Positions 13,201-28,200 of a stretch of 64,000 nt of DNA are shown in pieces (position 1 is the stretch's first letter; the number at the start of each line of letters is the position of its first letter). Both the position numbers and the translations under genes were made by a program. The notes under the pieces were generated by a model. It saw nothing but the letters and a program-made list of their open reading frames with translations, made no database searches and was not told the DNA's origin. This DNA comes from Theocolax elegans (taxonomy: Eukaryota; Arthropoda; Insecta; Hymenoptera; Cerocephalidae), in assembly GCA_026168455.1 (NCBI GenBank), contig CM047431.1, forward strand, positions 48,526,032-48,590,031, written 5' to 3'.

Positions 13201-16200
13201 AGCGTAAACACATACATATAAACGGATGAAACTTCGATATTTTCAATATTATCAGTTTCGTTCCCCGGCCGTGTAGATGAAATTCAAATGTTTTATTAAG
13301 CGTAAACACACACATATAAACGGGCAAAACGTCGATTTTTCCAACATTTTCAGTTTCGTTCCCCGGCCTCGTTGATCAAGTTCAAATGCATTTATATGTG
13401 TGAAAATACACATCAAACCGGCCCAAACGTCAATTTTTCAATATTTTTAATTTCGCTCCCCGGCCGGGTAGATCAAATTCAAATGCATTTATAAGCGGAA
13501 ACACATACATATAAACGGATGAAACATCGATATTTTCAATATTTTTAAGTTCGCTCCCCGGCCGTGTAGATGAAATTCAAATGCATTATTATGCGTAAAC
13601 ACACACATATAAACGGCCAAAACGTCGATTTTTTCAATATTTTCAGTTTCGTTCTCCGGCCTCGCTGATCAAGTTCAAATGCATTTTTAAGCGTAAAGAC
13701 ACACACATATACGGTAAAAACATCGATTTTTTCAATATTTTCAGTTTCGTTCCCCGGCCTGGTTGATCAAATTCAAATGCATTTATATGTGTAAAAATAC
13801 ACAAAAGCCCGGCCAAAACGTCAATTTTTCAATATTTTTTATTTCGCTCCCCGGACGGGTAGATCAAGTTCAAATGCATTTTTAAGCGTAAACACATACA
13901 TATGAACGGACGAAACTTCGATATTTTCAATATTTTCAGTTTCGTTCCCCGGCCGTGTAGATGAAATTCAAAATGTTGTATTAAGCGTAAACACACACAT
14001 ATAAACGGCCAAAACGTCGATTTTTCCAATATTTTCAGTTTCGTTCCGCGGCCTCGTTGATCAAGTTCAAATGCATTTTGAAGCGTAAAGACACACACAT
14101 ATACGGTAAAAACATCGATTTTTTCAATATTTTCAGTTTCGTTCCCCGGCCTGGTTGATCAAATTCAAATGCATTTATATGTGTAAAAATACACAAAAGA
14201 CCGGCCAAATCGTCCATTTTTCAATATTTTAAGTTCGCTCCCGGTCGGGTAGATTAAGATCAAATGCATTTTTAAGCGTAAACACACACATATAAACGGC
14301 CAAAACGTCGATTTTTTCAATATACTCAGATTCGTTTTCCGGCCTCGTTGATCAAGTTCAAATGCATTTGTATGTGTGAAAATACACATCAAACCGGCCA
14401 AAACGTCAATTTTTCAATATTTTTAATTTCGCTCCCCGGACGGGTAGATCAAGTTCAAATGCATTTTTAAGCGTAAACACACACATATAAACGGCCATAA
14501 CGTCGATTTTTTCAATATTCTCAGTTTCGCTCTCCGGCCTCGTCGATCAAATTCAAATGCATTTATATGTGTGAATATGCACATCAAACCGGCCAAAACG
14601 TAATTTTTCAATATTTTTAATTTCGCTCCCCGGCCGTGTAGATCAAGTTCAAATGCATTTTTATGCGTAAACACACACATATAAACGGCCAAAACGTCGA
14701 TTTTTTCAATATTTTCAGTTACGTTCCCCAGCCTCGCTGATCAAATTCAAATGCATTTATATGTGTATAAATACACAAAAGACCGGCCAAAACGTCAATT
14801 TTTCAATATTTTTAATTTCGCTCCCCGGACGGGTAGATCAAGTTCAAATGCATTTTTAAGCGGAAACACATACATATCAACGGATGAAACTTCGATATTT
14901 TCAATATTTTCAGTTTCGTTCCCCGGCCGTGTAGATGAAATTCAAATGTTTTATTAAGCGTAAACACACACATATAAACGGCCAAAACGTCGATTTTTCC
15001 AATATTTTCAGTTTCGTTCCCCGGCCTCGTTGATCAAGTTCAAATGCATTTATATGTGTGAATATACACATCAATCCGGCCCAAACGTCAATTTTTCAAT
15101 ATTTTTAATTTCGCTCCCCGGCCGGGTAGATCAAATTCAAATGCATTTATAGCGGAAACACATACATATAAACGGATGAAACTTCGATATTTTCAATATT
15201 TTCATTTTCGTTCCCCGGCCGTGTAGATGAAATTCAAATGCATTATTATGTGTAAACACACACATATAAACGGCCAAAACGTCGATTTACAATATTTTCA
15301 GTTTCGTTCCCCGGTCTCGCTGATCAAGTTTAAATGCATTTTTAAGCGTAAAGACACACACGTATACGGTAAAAACTTCGATTTTTTCAATATTTTCAGT
15401 TTCGTTCCCCTGCCTCGTTGATTAAGTTCAAATGCATTTATATGTGTCAAAATACAAAAAAGACCGCCCAAACGTCAATTTTTCAATATTTTTAATTTCG
15501 CTCCCCGGCCTGGTTGATCAATTCAATGCATTCATATGTGTAAAATACACAAAAGACCGGCCAAATCGTCCATTTTTCAATATTTTTAAGTTCGCTCCCC
15601 GGTCGGGTAGATTAAGATCAAATGCATTTTTAAGCGTAAACACACACATATAAACGGCCAAAACGTCGATTTTTTCAATATTCTCAGATTCGTTTCCGGC
15701 CTCGTTGATCAAGTTCAAATGCATTTGTATGTGTGAAAATACACATCAAACCGGCCCAAACGTCAATTTTTCAATATTTTAATTTCGCTCCCCGGACGGG
15801 TAGATCAAGATCAAATGCATTTTTAAGCGTAAACACATACATATAAACGGATGAAACTTCGACATTTTCAATATTTTCAGTTTCGTTCCCCGGCCGTGTA
15901 GATGAAATTCAATGTTTTATTAAGCATAAACTCACACATATAAACGGCCAAAACGTCGATTTTTTCAATAGTTTCAGTTTCGTTCCCCGGCCATGTACAT
16001 GAAATTCAAATGCATTATTAAGCGTAAACACACACATATAAACGGCCAAAACGTCGATTTTTTCAATATTTTCAGTTTCGTTCCCCGGCCATGTACATGA
16101 AATTCAAATGCATTATTAAGCGTAAACACACACATATAAACGGCCAAAACGTTAATTTTCAATATTTTAATTTCGCTCCCCGGCCGGGTAGATCAAGTTC

Positions 16201-19200
16201 AAATACATTTTTAAGCGTAACCACACACATATAAACGGACGAAACATCGATTTTTTCAATATTTTCAGTTTCGTTCCCCGGCCTGGTTGATCAAATTCAA
16301 ATGCATTTATATGTGTCAAAATACACAAAAGACCGGCCAAAACGACAATTTTCAATATTTTTAAGTTTCGCTCCCCGGACGGATAGATTAAGATCAAATG
16401 CATTTTTAAGCGTAAAAACACACATATAAACGGCCAAAACGTCGATTCTTTCAATATTTTCAGTTACGTTCCCCAGCCTCGCTGATCAAGTTCTAATGCA
16501 TTTTTAAGCGTAAAGACACACACATATACGGTAAAAACATCGATTTTTCAATATTTTCAGTTTCGTTCCCCGGCCTGGTTGATCAAATTCAATGCATTTA
16601 TATGTGTCAAAATACACAAAAGACCGGCAAAAAACGTGAATTTTTCAATATTTTTAATTTCGTTCCCGGGCCGGGTAGATCAAGTTCAAATGCATTATTA
16701 TGCGTAAACACACACATATAAACGGCCAAAACGTCGATTATTTCAATATTTCAGTTTCGTTCCCCGGCCTCGCTGATCAAGTTCAAATGCATTTTAAGCG
16801 TAAAGACACACACATATACGGCCATCCGTCGATTTTTTCAATATTTTCAGTTTCGTTCCCGGCCATGTACATGAAATTCAAATGCATTATTAAGCGTAAA
16901 ACACACACATATAAACGGCCAAAACGTCAATTTTCAATATTTTTAATTTCGCTCCCCGGCCGGGTAGATCAAGTTCAAATACATTTTTAAGCGTAACACA
17001 CACATGTAAACGGCCAAAACGTCAATTTTCAATATTTTAATTTCGCTCCCCGGCCGGGTAGATCAAGTTCAAATACATTTTTAAGCTTAAACACACACAT
17101 GTAAACGGCCAAAACGTCGATTTTTTCAATATTCTCAGTTTCGTTCTCCGGCCTCGTTGATCAAATTCAAATGCATTTATATGTGTGAAAATACACATCA
17201 AACCGGCCCACACGTCAATTTTTCAATATTTTTAATTCGCTCCCCGGACGGGTAGATCAAGTTCAAATGCATTTTTAAGCGTAAACACATACATATAAAC
17301 GGATGAAACTTCGATATTTTCAATATTATCAGTTTCGTTCCCCGGCCGTGTAGATGAAATTCAAATGTTTTATTAAGCGTAAACACACACATATAAACGG
17401 GCAAAACGTCGATTTTTCCAACATTTTCAGTTTCGTTCCCCGGCCTCGTTGATCAAGTTCAAATGCATTTATATGTGTGAAAATACACATCAAACCGGCC
17501 CAAACGTCAATTTTTCAATATTTTTAATTTCGCTCCCCGGCCGGGTAGATCAAATTCAAATGCATTTATAAGCGGAAACACATACATATAAACGGATGAA
17601 ACATCGATATTTTCAATATTTTTAAGTTCGCTCCCCGGCCGTGTAGATGAAATTCAAATGCATTATTATGCGTAAACACACACATATAAACGGCCAAAAC
17701 GTCGATTTTTTCAATATTTTCAGTTTCGTTCTCCGGCCTCGCTGATCAAGTTCAAATGCATTTTTAAGCGTAAAGACACACACATATACGGTAAAAACAT
17801 CGATTTTTTCAATATTTTCAGTTTCGTTCCCCGGCCTGGTTGATCAAATTCAAATGCATTTATATGTGTAAAAATACACAAAAGCCCGGCCAAAACGTCA
17901 ATTTTTCAATATTTTTTATTTCGCTCCCCGGACGGGTAGATCAAGTTCAAATGCATTTTTAAGCGTAAACACATACATATGAACGGACGAAACTTCGATA
18001 TTTTCAATATTTTCAGTTTCGTTCCCCGGCCGTGTAGATGAAATTCAAATGTTGTATTAAGCGTAAACACACACATATAAACGGCCAAAACGTCGATTTT
18101 TCCAATATTTTCAGTTTCGTTCCGCGGCCTCGTTGATCAAGTTCAAATGCATTTTGAAGCGTAAAGACACACACATATACGGTAAAAACATCGATTTTTT
18201 CAATATTTTCAGTTTCGTTCCCCGGCCTGGTTGATCAAATTCAAATGCATTTATATGTGTAAAAATACACAAAAGACCGGCCAAATCGTCCATTTTTCAA
18301 TATTTTTAAGTTCGCTCCCCGGTCGGGTAGATTAAGATCAAATGCATTTTTAAGCGTAAACACACACATATAAACGGCCAAAACGTCGATTTTTTCAATA
18401 TACTCAGATTCGTTTTCCGGCCTCGTTGATCAAGTTCAAATGCATTTGTATGTGTGAAAATACACATCAAACCGGCCAAAACGTCAATTTTTCAATATTT
18501 TTAATTTCGCTCCCCGGACGGGTAGATCAAGTTCAAATGCATTTTTAAGCGTAAACACACACATATAAACGGCCATAACGTCGATTTTTTCAATATTCTC
18601 AGTTTCGCTCTCCGGCCTCGTCGATCAAATTCAAATGCATTTATATGTGTGAATATGCACATCAAACCGGCCAAAACGTAATTTTTCAATATTTTTAATT
18701 TCGCTCCCCGGCCGTGTAGATCAAGTTCAAATGCATTTTTATGCGTAAACACACACATATAAACGGCCAAAACGTCGATTTTTTCAATATTTTCAGTTAC
18801 GTTCCCCAGCCTCGCTGATCAAATTCAAATGCATTTATATGTGTATAAATACACAAAAGACCGGCCAAAACGTCAATTTTTCAATATTTTTAATTTCGCT
18901 CCCCGGACGGGTAGATCAAGTTCAAATGCATTTTTAAGCGGAAACACATACATATCAACGGATGAAACTTCGATATTTTCAATATTTTCAGTTTCGTTCC
19001 CCGGCCGTGTAGATGAAATTCAAATGTTTTATTAAGCGTAAACACACACATATAAACGGCCAAAACGTCGATTTTTTCCAATATTTTCAGTTTCGTTCCC
19101 CGGCCTCGTTGATCAAGTTCAAATGCATTTATATGTGTGAATATACACATCAATCCGGCCCAAACGTCAATTTTCAATATTTTTAATTTCGCTCCCCGGC

Positions 19201-22200
19201 CGGGTAGATCAAATTCAAATGCATTTATAAGCGGAAACACATACATATAAACGGATGAAACTTCGATATTTTCAATATTTTCATTTTCGTTCCCCGGCCG
19301 TGTAGATGAAATTCAAATGCATTATTATGTGTAAACACACACATATAAACGGCCAAAACGTCGATTTACAATATTTTCAGTTTCGTTCCCCGGTCTCGCT
19401 GATCAAGTTTAAATGCATTTTTAAGCGTAAAGACACACACGTATACGGTAAAAACATCGATTTTTTCAATATTTTCAGTTTCGTTCCCCTGCCTCGTTGA
19501 TTAAGTTCAAATGCATTTATATGTGTCAAAATACAAAAAAGACCGGCCCAAACGTCAATTTTTCAATATTTTTAATTTCGCTCCCCGGCCTGGTTGATCA
19601 ATTCAAATGCATTCATATGTGTAAAAATACACAAAAGACCGGCCAAAACGTCAATTTTCAATATTTTAAGTTCGCTCCCCGGTTGGGTAGATTAAGATCA
19701 AATGCAATTTTAAGCGTAACACACAATTATAAACGCCTAACGTCGATTCCTTCAAAATTTTCAGTTTCGTTCACCGGCCTCGCTGATCAAGTTCAAATGC
19801 ATTTTTAAGCGTAAAGACACACACATATACGGCCAATACGTCGATTTTTTCAATATTTTCAGTTTCGTTCCCCGGCCATGTACATGAAATTCAAATGCAT
19901 TATTAAGCGAAACACACACATATAAACGGCCAAAACGTCAATTTTTAATATTTTTAATTTCGCTCCCCGGCCGGGTAGATCAAGTTCAAATGCATTTTTA
20001 AGCGTGAAGACACACACATATACGGTAAAAACATCGATTTTTTCAATATTTTCAGTTTCGTTCCCACGGCCTGGTTGATCAATTCAAATGCATTTATATG
20101 TGTAAAAATACACAAAAGGCCCGGCCAAAAACGTCAATTTTTCAATATTTTAATTTCGCTCCCCGAACGGGTAGATCAGGTTCAAAATGCATTTTAAGCG
20201 TAAACACATACATATCAACGGATGAAACTTCGATATTTTCAATATTGTCAGTTTCGTTCCCCGTCCGTGTAGATGAAATTCAAAATGTTTTATTAAGCGT
20301 AAACACACACATATAAACGGCCAAAACGTCGATTTTTCCAATATTTTCAGTTTCGTTCCGCGGCCTCGTTGATCAAGTTCAAATGCATTTTGAAGCGTAA
20401 AGACACACACATATACGGTAAAAACATCGATTTTTTCAATATTTTCAGTTTTCGCTCCCCGGACGGGGTAGATCAGTTCAAATGCATTTTAAGCGTAAAC
20501 ACATACTATCAACGGATGAAACACTTCGATATTTTCAATATTTTCAGTTTCGTTCCCCGGCCGTGTAGATGAAATTCAAATGTTTTATTAAGCGTAAACA
20601 CACACATATAAACGGCCAAAACGTCGATTTTTTCAATAGTTTCAGTTTCGTTTCCCCGGCCATGTACAGAAATTCAAATGCATTATTAAGCGTAAACACA
20701 CACATATAAACGGCCAAAACGTCAATTTTCAATATTTTTAATTTTCGCTCCCCGGCCGGGTTAGATCAATTCAAATACATTTTTAAGCGTAAACACACAC
20801 ATGTAACCGGCCCAAAATCGTCCAATTTTTCAATATTTTAATTTCGCTCCCCGGCCGGGTAGATCAAGTTCAAATACATTTTTAAGCTTAAACACACAAT
20901 GTAAACGGCCAAAACGTCGATTTTTTCAATATTCTCAGATTTCGTTCTCCGGCCTCGTTGATCAAATTCAAATGCATTTATATGTGTGAAAATACACATC
21001 AAACCGGCCCAACGTCAATTTTTCAATATTTTTAATTTCGCTCCCCGGCCGGGTAGATCAAGTTCAAATGCATTTTTAAGCGTAAACACATACATATAAA
21101 CGGATGAAACTTCGATATTTTTCAATATTATCAGTTTCGTTCCCCGGCGTGTAGATGAAATTCAAATGTTTATTAAGCGTAAACACACACATATAAACGG
21201 GCAAAACGTCGATTTTTCCAACATTTTCAGTTTCGTTCCCCGGCCTCGTTGATCAAGTTCAAATGCATTTATATGTGTGAAAATTACACATCAAACCGGT
21301 CCCAAAACGTCAATTTTTCAATATTTTTAATTTCGCTCCCCGGCCGGGTAGATCAAATTCAAATGCATTTATAAGCGGAAAACACATACATATAAACGGA
21401 TGAAACATCGATATTTTCAATATTTTTAAGTTTCGCTCCCCGGCCGTGTAGATGAAATTCAAATGCATTATTATGCGTAACACACACATATAAACGGCCA
21501 AAACGTCGATTTTTTCAATATTTTCAGTTTCGTTCTCCGGCCTCGCTGATCAGTTCAAATGCATTTTTAAGCGTAAAGACACACACATATACGGTTAAAA
21601 ACATCGATTTTTTCAATATTTTCAGTTTCGTTCCCCGGCCTGGTTGATCAATTCAAATGCATTTATATGTGTAAAAATACACAAAAGCCAGGCCAAAACG
21701 TCAATTTTTCAATATTTTTTATTTCGCTCCCCGGACGGGTAGATCAAGTTCAATGCATTTTTAAGCGTAAACACATACATATGAACGGACGAAACTTCGA
21801 TATTTTCAATATTTTCAGTTTCGTTCCCGGCCGTGTAGATGAAATTCAAATGTTGTATTAAGCGTAAACACACACATATAACGGCCAAAACGTCGATTTT
21901 CCAATATTTTCAGTTGTCGTTCCGCGGCCTCGTTGATCAAGTTCAAATGCATTTTGAAGCGTAAAGACACACACATATACGGTAAAACATCGATTTTTTC
22001 AATATTTTCAGTTTCGTTCCCGGCCTGGTTGATCAAATTCAAATGCATTTATATGTGTAAAAATACACAAAAGACCGGCCAAATCGTCCATTTTTCAATA
22101 TTTTTAAGTTCGCTACCCGGTCGGGTTAGATTAAGATCAAATGCATTTTTAAGCGTAAACACACACATATAAACGGCCAAAACGTCGATTTTTTCATATA

Positions 22201-25200
22201 CTCAGATTCGTTTTCCGGGCCTCGTTGCTCAAGTTTCAAATGCATTTGTATGTGTGAAAATACACATCAACCGGCCAAACGTCAATTTTTCAATTATTTT
22301 TAATTTCGCTCCCCGGACGGGTAGATTCAAGTTCAATGCATTTTTAAGCGTAAACACACACTATATAAACGGCCATACCGTCGATTTTTTCAATATTCTC
22401 AGTTTTCCGCTCTCCGGTCCTCGTCGATCAAATTCAAATGACATTTATATGTGTGAATATGCACATCAAACCGGCCAAACGTAATTTTTCAATATTTTTA
22501 ATTCCGCTCCCCGGCCGTTGTAGATCAAGTTCAAATGCATTTTTATGCGTAAACACACCACATATAAACGGCCTAAAACGTCGATTTTTTTCCAATATTT
22601 TCAGTTACGTTCCTCCAGCTCGCTGATCACATTCAAATGCATTTTATCTGTGTTAAATACACAAAAGACGGCCAAAACGTCAATTTTTCAATATTTTAAT
22701 TTCGCTCCCCGGACGGGTAGATCAAGTTCAATGCATTTTTAAGCGGAAACCACTACATATCAACGGATGAAACTTCGATATTTTCAATATTTTCCAGTTT
22801 CGTTCCCCGGCCGTGTAGATGAAATTCAAATGTTTTCTTAAGCGTAAAACACACACATATAAACGGCCAAAACGTCGATTTTTCCAATATTTTCCGTTCG
22901 TTCCCCGGCCTCGTTGATCAAGTTCAAATGCATTTATATGTGTGAATATACACATCAATCCGGCCACAAACGTCAATTTTTCAATATTTTTAATTCGCTC
23001 CCCGGCCGGGTAGATCAAATTCAAATGCATTTATAAGCGGAAACACACTACATATAAACGGATGAAACTTCGATATTTTCAATATTTTCATTTTCGTTCC
23101 CGGCCGTCGGTAGATGAAATTCAAAATGCATCTATTAGTGTAAACACACACATATAAACGGCCAAAACGTCGATTTACATATTTTCAGTTTCGTTCCCCC
23201 GGTCTCGCTGATCAAGTTTTAAATGCATTTTTAAGCGTAAAGACACACACGTATACGGTAAAAACTTCGATTTTTTCAATATTTTCAGTTTCGTTCCCCT
23301 GCCTCGTTGATAGTTCAAATGCATTTATATGTTTCAAAATACAAAAAAGAACGGCCAAACGTCAATTTTTCAATATTTTTAATTTCGCTCCCGGCCTGTT
23401 GATTCAAATTCAAATGCATTCATATGTGTAAAAATACACAAAAGACCGGCCAATCGTCCATTTTTCAATATTTTTAAGTTCGCTCCCCGGTCGGGTAGAT
23501 TAAGATCAAATGCATTTTTTAAGCGTAAACACACACCTATAAACGGCCAAACGTCGATTTTTTTCAATATTCTCAGATTCGTTTTCGGCCTCGTTGATCA
23601 AGTTCAAATGCATTTGTATGTGTGAAAATACACATCAACGGCCCAAACGTCAATTTTTCAATATTTTTAATTTTCGCTCCCGGACGGGTAGATCAAGATC
23701 AAATGCATTTTTAAGCGTAAACACATACATATAAACGGATGAAACTTCGACATTTTCAATATTTTCAGTTTCGTTCCCCGGCCGTGGTAGATGAAATTCA
23801 AATGTTTTATTAAGCATAAACTCACACATATAAACGGCCAAAACGTCGATTTTTTCAATAGTTTCAGTTTCGTGCCCCGGCCATGTACATGAAATTCAAA
23901 TGCATTATTAAGCGTAAACACACACATATAAACGGCCAAACGTCGATTTTTCAATATTTTCAGTTTCGTTCCCGGCCATGGTACATGAATTCAAATGCAT
24001 TATTAAGCGTAAACACACCACATATAAACGGCCAAAACGTTAATTTTCAATATTTTTTAATTTCGCTCCCGGCCGGGTAGATCAAGTTCAATACATTTTT
24101 TAAGCGTAACCACACACATATAAACGGACGAAACATCGATTTTTTCAATATTTTCAGTTTCGTTCCCCGGCCTGGTTGATCAAATTCAAATGCATTATAT
24201 GTGTCAAAATACACAAAAGACCGGCCAAAACGACAATTTTTCAATATTTTTAAGTTCGCTCCCCGGACGGATAGATTAAGATCAAATGCATTTTTAAGCG
24301 TTAAAAAACAACATATAAACGGCCAAAACGTCGATTCTTTCAATATTTTCAGTTACGTTCCCCAGCCTCGATGATCAAGTTCTAATGCATTTTTAAGCGT
24401 AAGACACACACATATACGGTAAAAACATCGATTTTTTTCAATATTTTCAGTTTCGTTCCCCGGCCTGGTTGATCAATTCAAATGCATTTATATGTGTAAA
24501 TAATACACAAAAGACCGGCAAAAACGTGAATTTTTCAATATTTTTAATTTCGTTCCCGGGCCGGGTAGATCAAGTTCAAATGCATTATTATGCGTAAACA
24601 CACACATATAAACGGCCAAAACGTCGATTATTTCAATATTTTCAGTTTCGTTCCCCGGCCTCGCTGATCAAGTTCAAATGCATTTTTAAGCGTAAAGACA
24701 CACACATATACGGCCAATCCGTCGATTTTTTCAATATTTTCAGTTTCGTTCCCCGGCCATGTACATGAAATTCAAATGCATTATTAAGCGTAAACACACA
24801 CATATAAACGGCCAAAACGTCAATTTTCAATATTTTTAATTTCGCTCCCCGGCCGGGTAGATCAAGTTCAAATACATTTTAAGCGTAAACACACACATGT
24901 AACGGCCAAAACGTCAATTTTCAATATTTTTAATTTCGCTCCCCGGCCGGGTAGATCAAGTTCAAATACATTTTTAAGCTTAAACACACACATGTAAACG
25001 GCCAAAACGTCGATTTTTTCAATATTCTCAGTTTCGTTCTCCGGCCTCGTTGATCAAATTCAAATGCATTTATATGTGTGAAAATACACATCAAACCGGC
25101 CCAACACGTCAATTTTTTCAATATTTTTAATTTCGCTCCCCGGACGGGTAGATCAAGTTCAAATGCATTTTTAAGCGTAAACACATACATATAAACGGAT

Positions 25201-28200
25201 GAAACTTCGATATTTTCAATATTATCAGTTTACGTTCCCCGGCCGTGTAGATGAAATTCAAATGTTTTATTAAGCGTAAACACACACATATAAACGGGCA
25301 AAACGTCGATTTTTCCAACATTTTCAGTTTCGTTCCCCGGCCTCGTTGATCAAGTTCAAATGCATTTATATGTGTGAAAATACACATCAAACCGGCCCAA
25401 ACGTCAATTTTTCAATATTTTTAATTTCGCTCCCCGGCCGGGTAGATCAAATTCAAATGCATTTATAAGCGGAAACAAATACATATAAACGGATTGAAAC
25501 ATCGATATTTTCAATATTTTTAAGTTCGCTCCCCGGCCGTGTAGATGAAATTCAAATGCATTATTATGCGTAAACACACACATATAAACGGCCAAAACGT
25601 CGATTTTTTCAATATTTTCAGTTTCGTTCTCCGGCCTCGCTGATCAAGTTCAAATGCATTTTTAAGCGTAAAGACACACACATATACGGTAAAAACATCG
25701 ATTTTTTCAATATTTTCAGTTTCGTTCCCCGGCCTGGTTGATCAAATTCAAATGCATTATATGTGTAAAATACACAAAAGCCCGGCCAAAACGTCAATTT
25801 TTCAATATTTTTTATTTCGCTCCCCGGTACGGGTAGATCAAGTTCAAATGCATTTTTAAGCGTAAACACATACATATGAACGGAACGAAACTTCGATATT
25901 TTCAATATTTTCAGTTTCGTTCCCCGGCCGTGTAGATGAAATTCAAATGTTGTATTAAGCGTAACACACACATATAAACGGCCAAAACGTCGATTTTTCC
26001 AATATTTTCAGTTTCGTTCCGCGGCCTCGTTGATCAAGTTCAAATGCATTTGAAGCGTAAAGACACACACATATACGGTATAAAACATCGATTTTTTCAA
26101 TATTTCAGTTTCGTTCCCGGCCTGGTTGATCAAATTCAAATGCATTTATATGTGTAAAATACACAAAAGACCGGCCAAATCGTCCATTTTTCAATATTTT
26201 TAAGTTCGCTCCCCGTCGGGTAGATTAAGATCAAATGCATTTTTAGCGTAAACACACACATATAAACGGCCAAAACGTCGATTTTTCAATATACTCAGAT
26301 TCGTTTTCCGGCCTCGTTGATCAAGTTCAAATGCATTTGTATGTGTGAAAATACACATCAAACCGGCCAAAACGTCAATTTTTCAATATTTTTAATTTCG
26401 CTCCCCGGACGGGTAGATCAAGTTCAAATGCATTTTTAAGCGTAAACACACACATATAAACGGCCATAACGTCGATTTTTTCAATATTCTCAGTTTCGCT
26501 CTCCGGCCTCGTCGATCAAATTCAAATGCATTTATATGTGTGAATATGCACATCAAACCGGCCAAAACGTAATTTTTCAATATTTTTAATTTCGCTCCCC
26601 GGCCGTGTAGATCAAGTTCAAATGCATTTTTATGCGTAAACACACACATATAAACGGCCAAAACGTCGATTTTTTCAATATTTTCAGTTACGTTCCCCAG
26701 CCTCGCTGATCAAATTCAAATGCATTATATGTGTATAAATACACAAAAGACCGGCCAAAACGTCAATTTTTCAATATTTTTAATTTCGCTCCCCGGACGG
26801 GTAGATCAAGTTCAAATGCATTTTAAGCGGAAACACATACATATCAACGGATGAAACTTCGATATTTTCAATATTTTCAGTTTCGTTCCCCGGCCGTGTA
26901 GATGAAATTCAAATGTTTTATTAAGCGTAAACACACACATATAAACGGCCAAAACGTCGATTTTTCCAATATTTCAGTTTCGTTCCCCGGCCTCGTTGAT
27001 CAAGTTCAAATGCATTTATATGTGTGAATATACACATCAATCCGGCCCAAACGTCAATTTTTCAATATTTTTAATTTCGCTCCCCGGCCGGGTAGATCAA
27101 ATTCAAATGCATTTATAAGCGGAAACACATACATATAAACGGATGAAACTTCGATATTTTCAATATTTTCATTTTCGTTCCCCGGCCGTGTAGATGAAAT
27201 TCAAATGCATTATTATGTGTAAACACACACATATAAACGGCCAAAACGTCGATTTACAATATTTTCAGTTTCGTTCCCCGGTCTCGCTGATCAAGTTTAA
27301 ATGCATTTTTAAGCGTAAAGACAACACACGTAGACGGTAAAAACATCGATTTTTTCAATATTTTCAGTTCGTTCCCCTGCCTCGTTGATTAAGTTCAAAT
27401 GCATTTATATGTGTCAAAATACAAAAAAGACCGGCCCAAACGTCAATTTTTCAATATTTTTAATTTCGCTCCCCGGCCTGGTTGATCAAATTCAAATGCA
27501 TTCATATGTGTAAAAATACACAAAAGACCGGCCAAAACGTCAATTTTTCAATATTTTTAAGTTCGCTCCCCGGTTGGGTAGATTAAGATCAAATGCAATT
27601 TTAAGCGTAAACACACAAATATAAACGGCCTAAACGTCGATTCCTTCAAAATTTTCAGTTTCGTTCACCGGCCTCGCTGATCAAGTTCAAATGCATTTTT
27701 AAGCGTAAAGACACACACATATACGGCCAATACGTCGATTTTTTCAATATTTTCAGTTTCGTTCCCCGGCCATGTACATGAAATTCAAATGCATTATTAA
27801 GCGTAAACACACACATATAAACGGCCAAAACGTCAATTTTTAATATTTTTAATTTCGCTCCCCGGCCGGGTAGATCAAGTTCAAATGCATTTTTAAGCGT
27901 GAAGACACACACATATACGGTAAAAACATCGATTTTTTCAATATTTTCAGTTTCGTTCCCCGGCCTGGTTGATCAAATTCAAATGCATTTATATGTGTAA
28001 AAATACACAAAAGCCCGGCCAAAACGTCAATTTTTCAATATTTTTAATTTCGCTCCCCGGACGGGTAGATCAAGTTCAAATGCATTTTTAAGCGTAAACA
28101 CATACATATCAACGGATGAAACTTCGATATTTTCAATATTGTCAGTTTCGTTCCCCGGCCGTGTAGATGAAATTCAAATGTTTTATTAAGCGTAAACACA

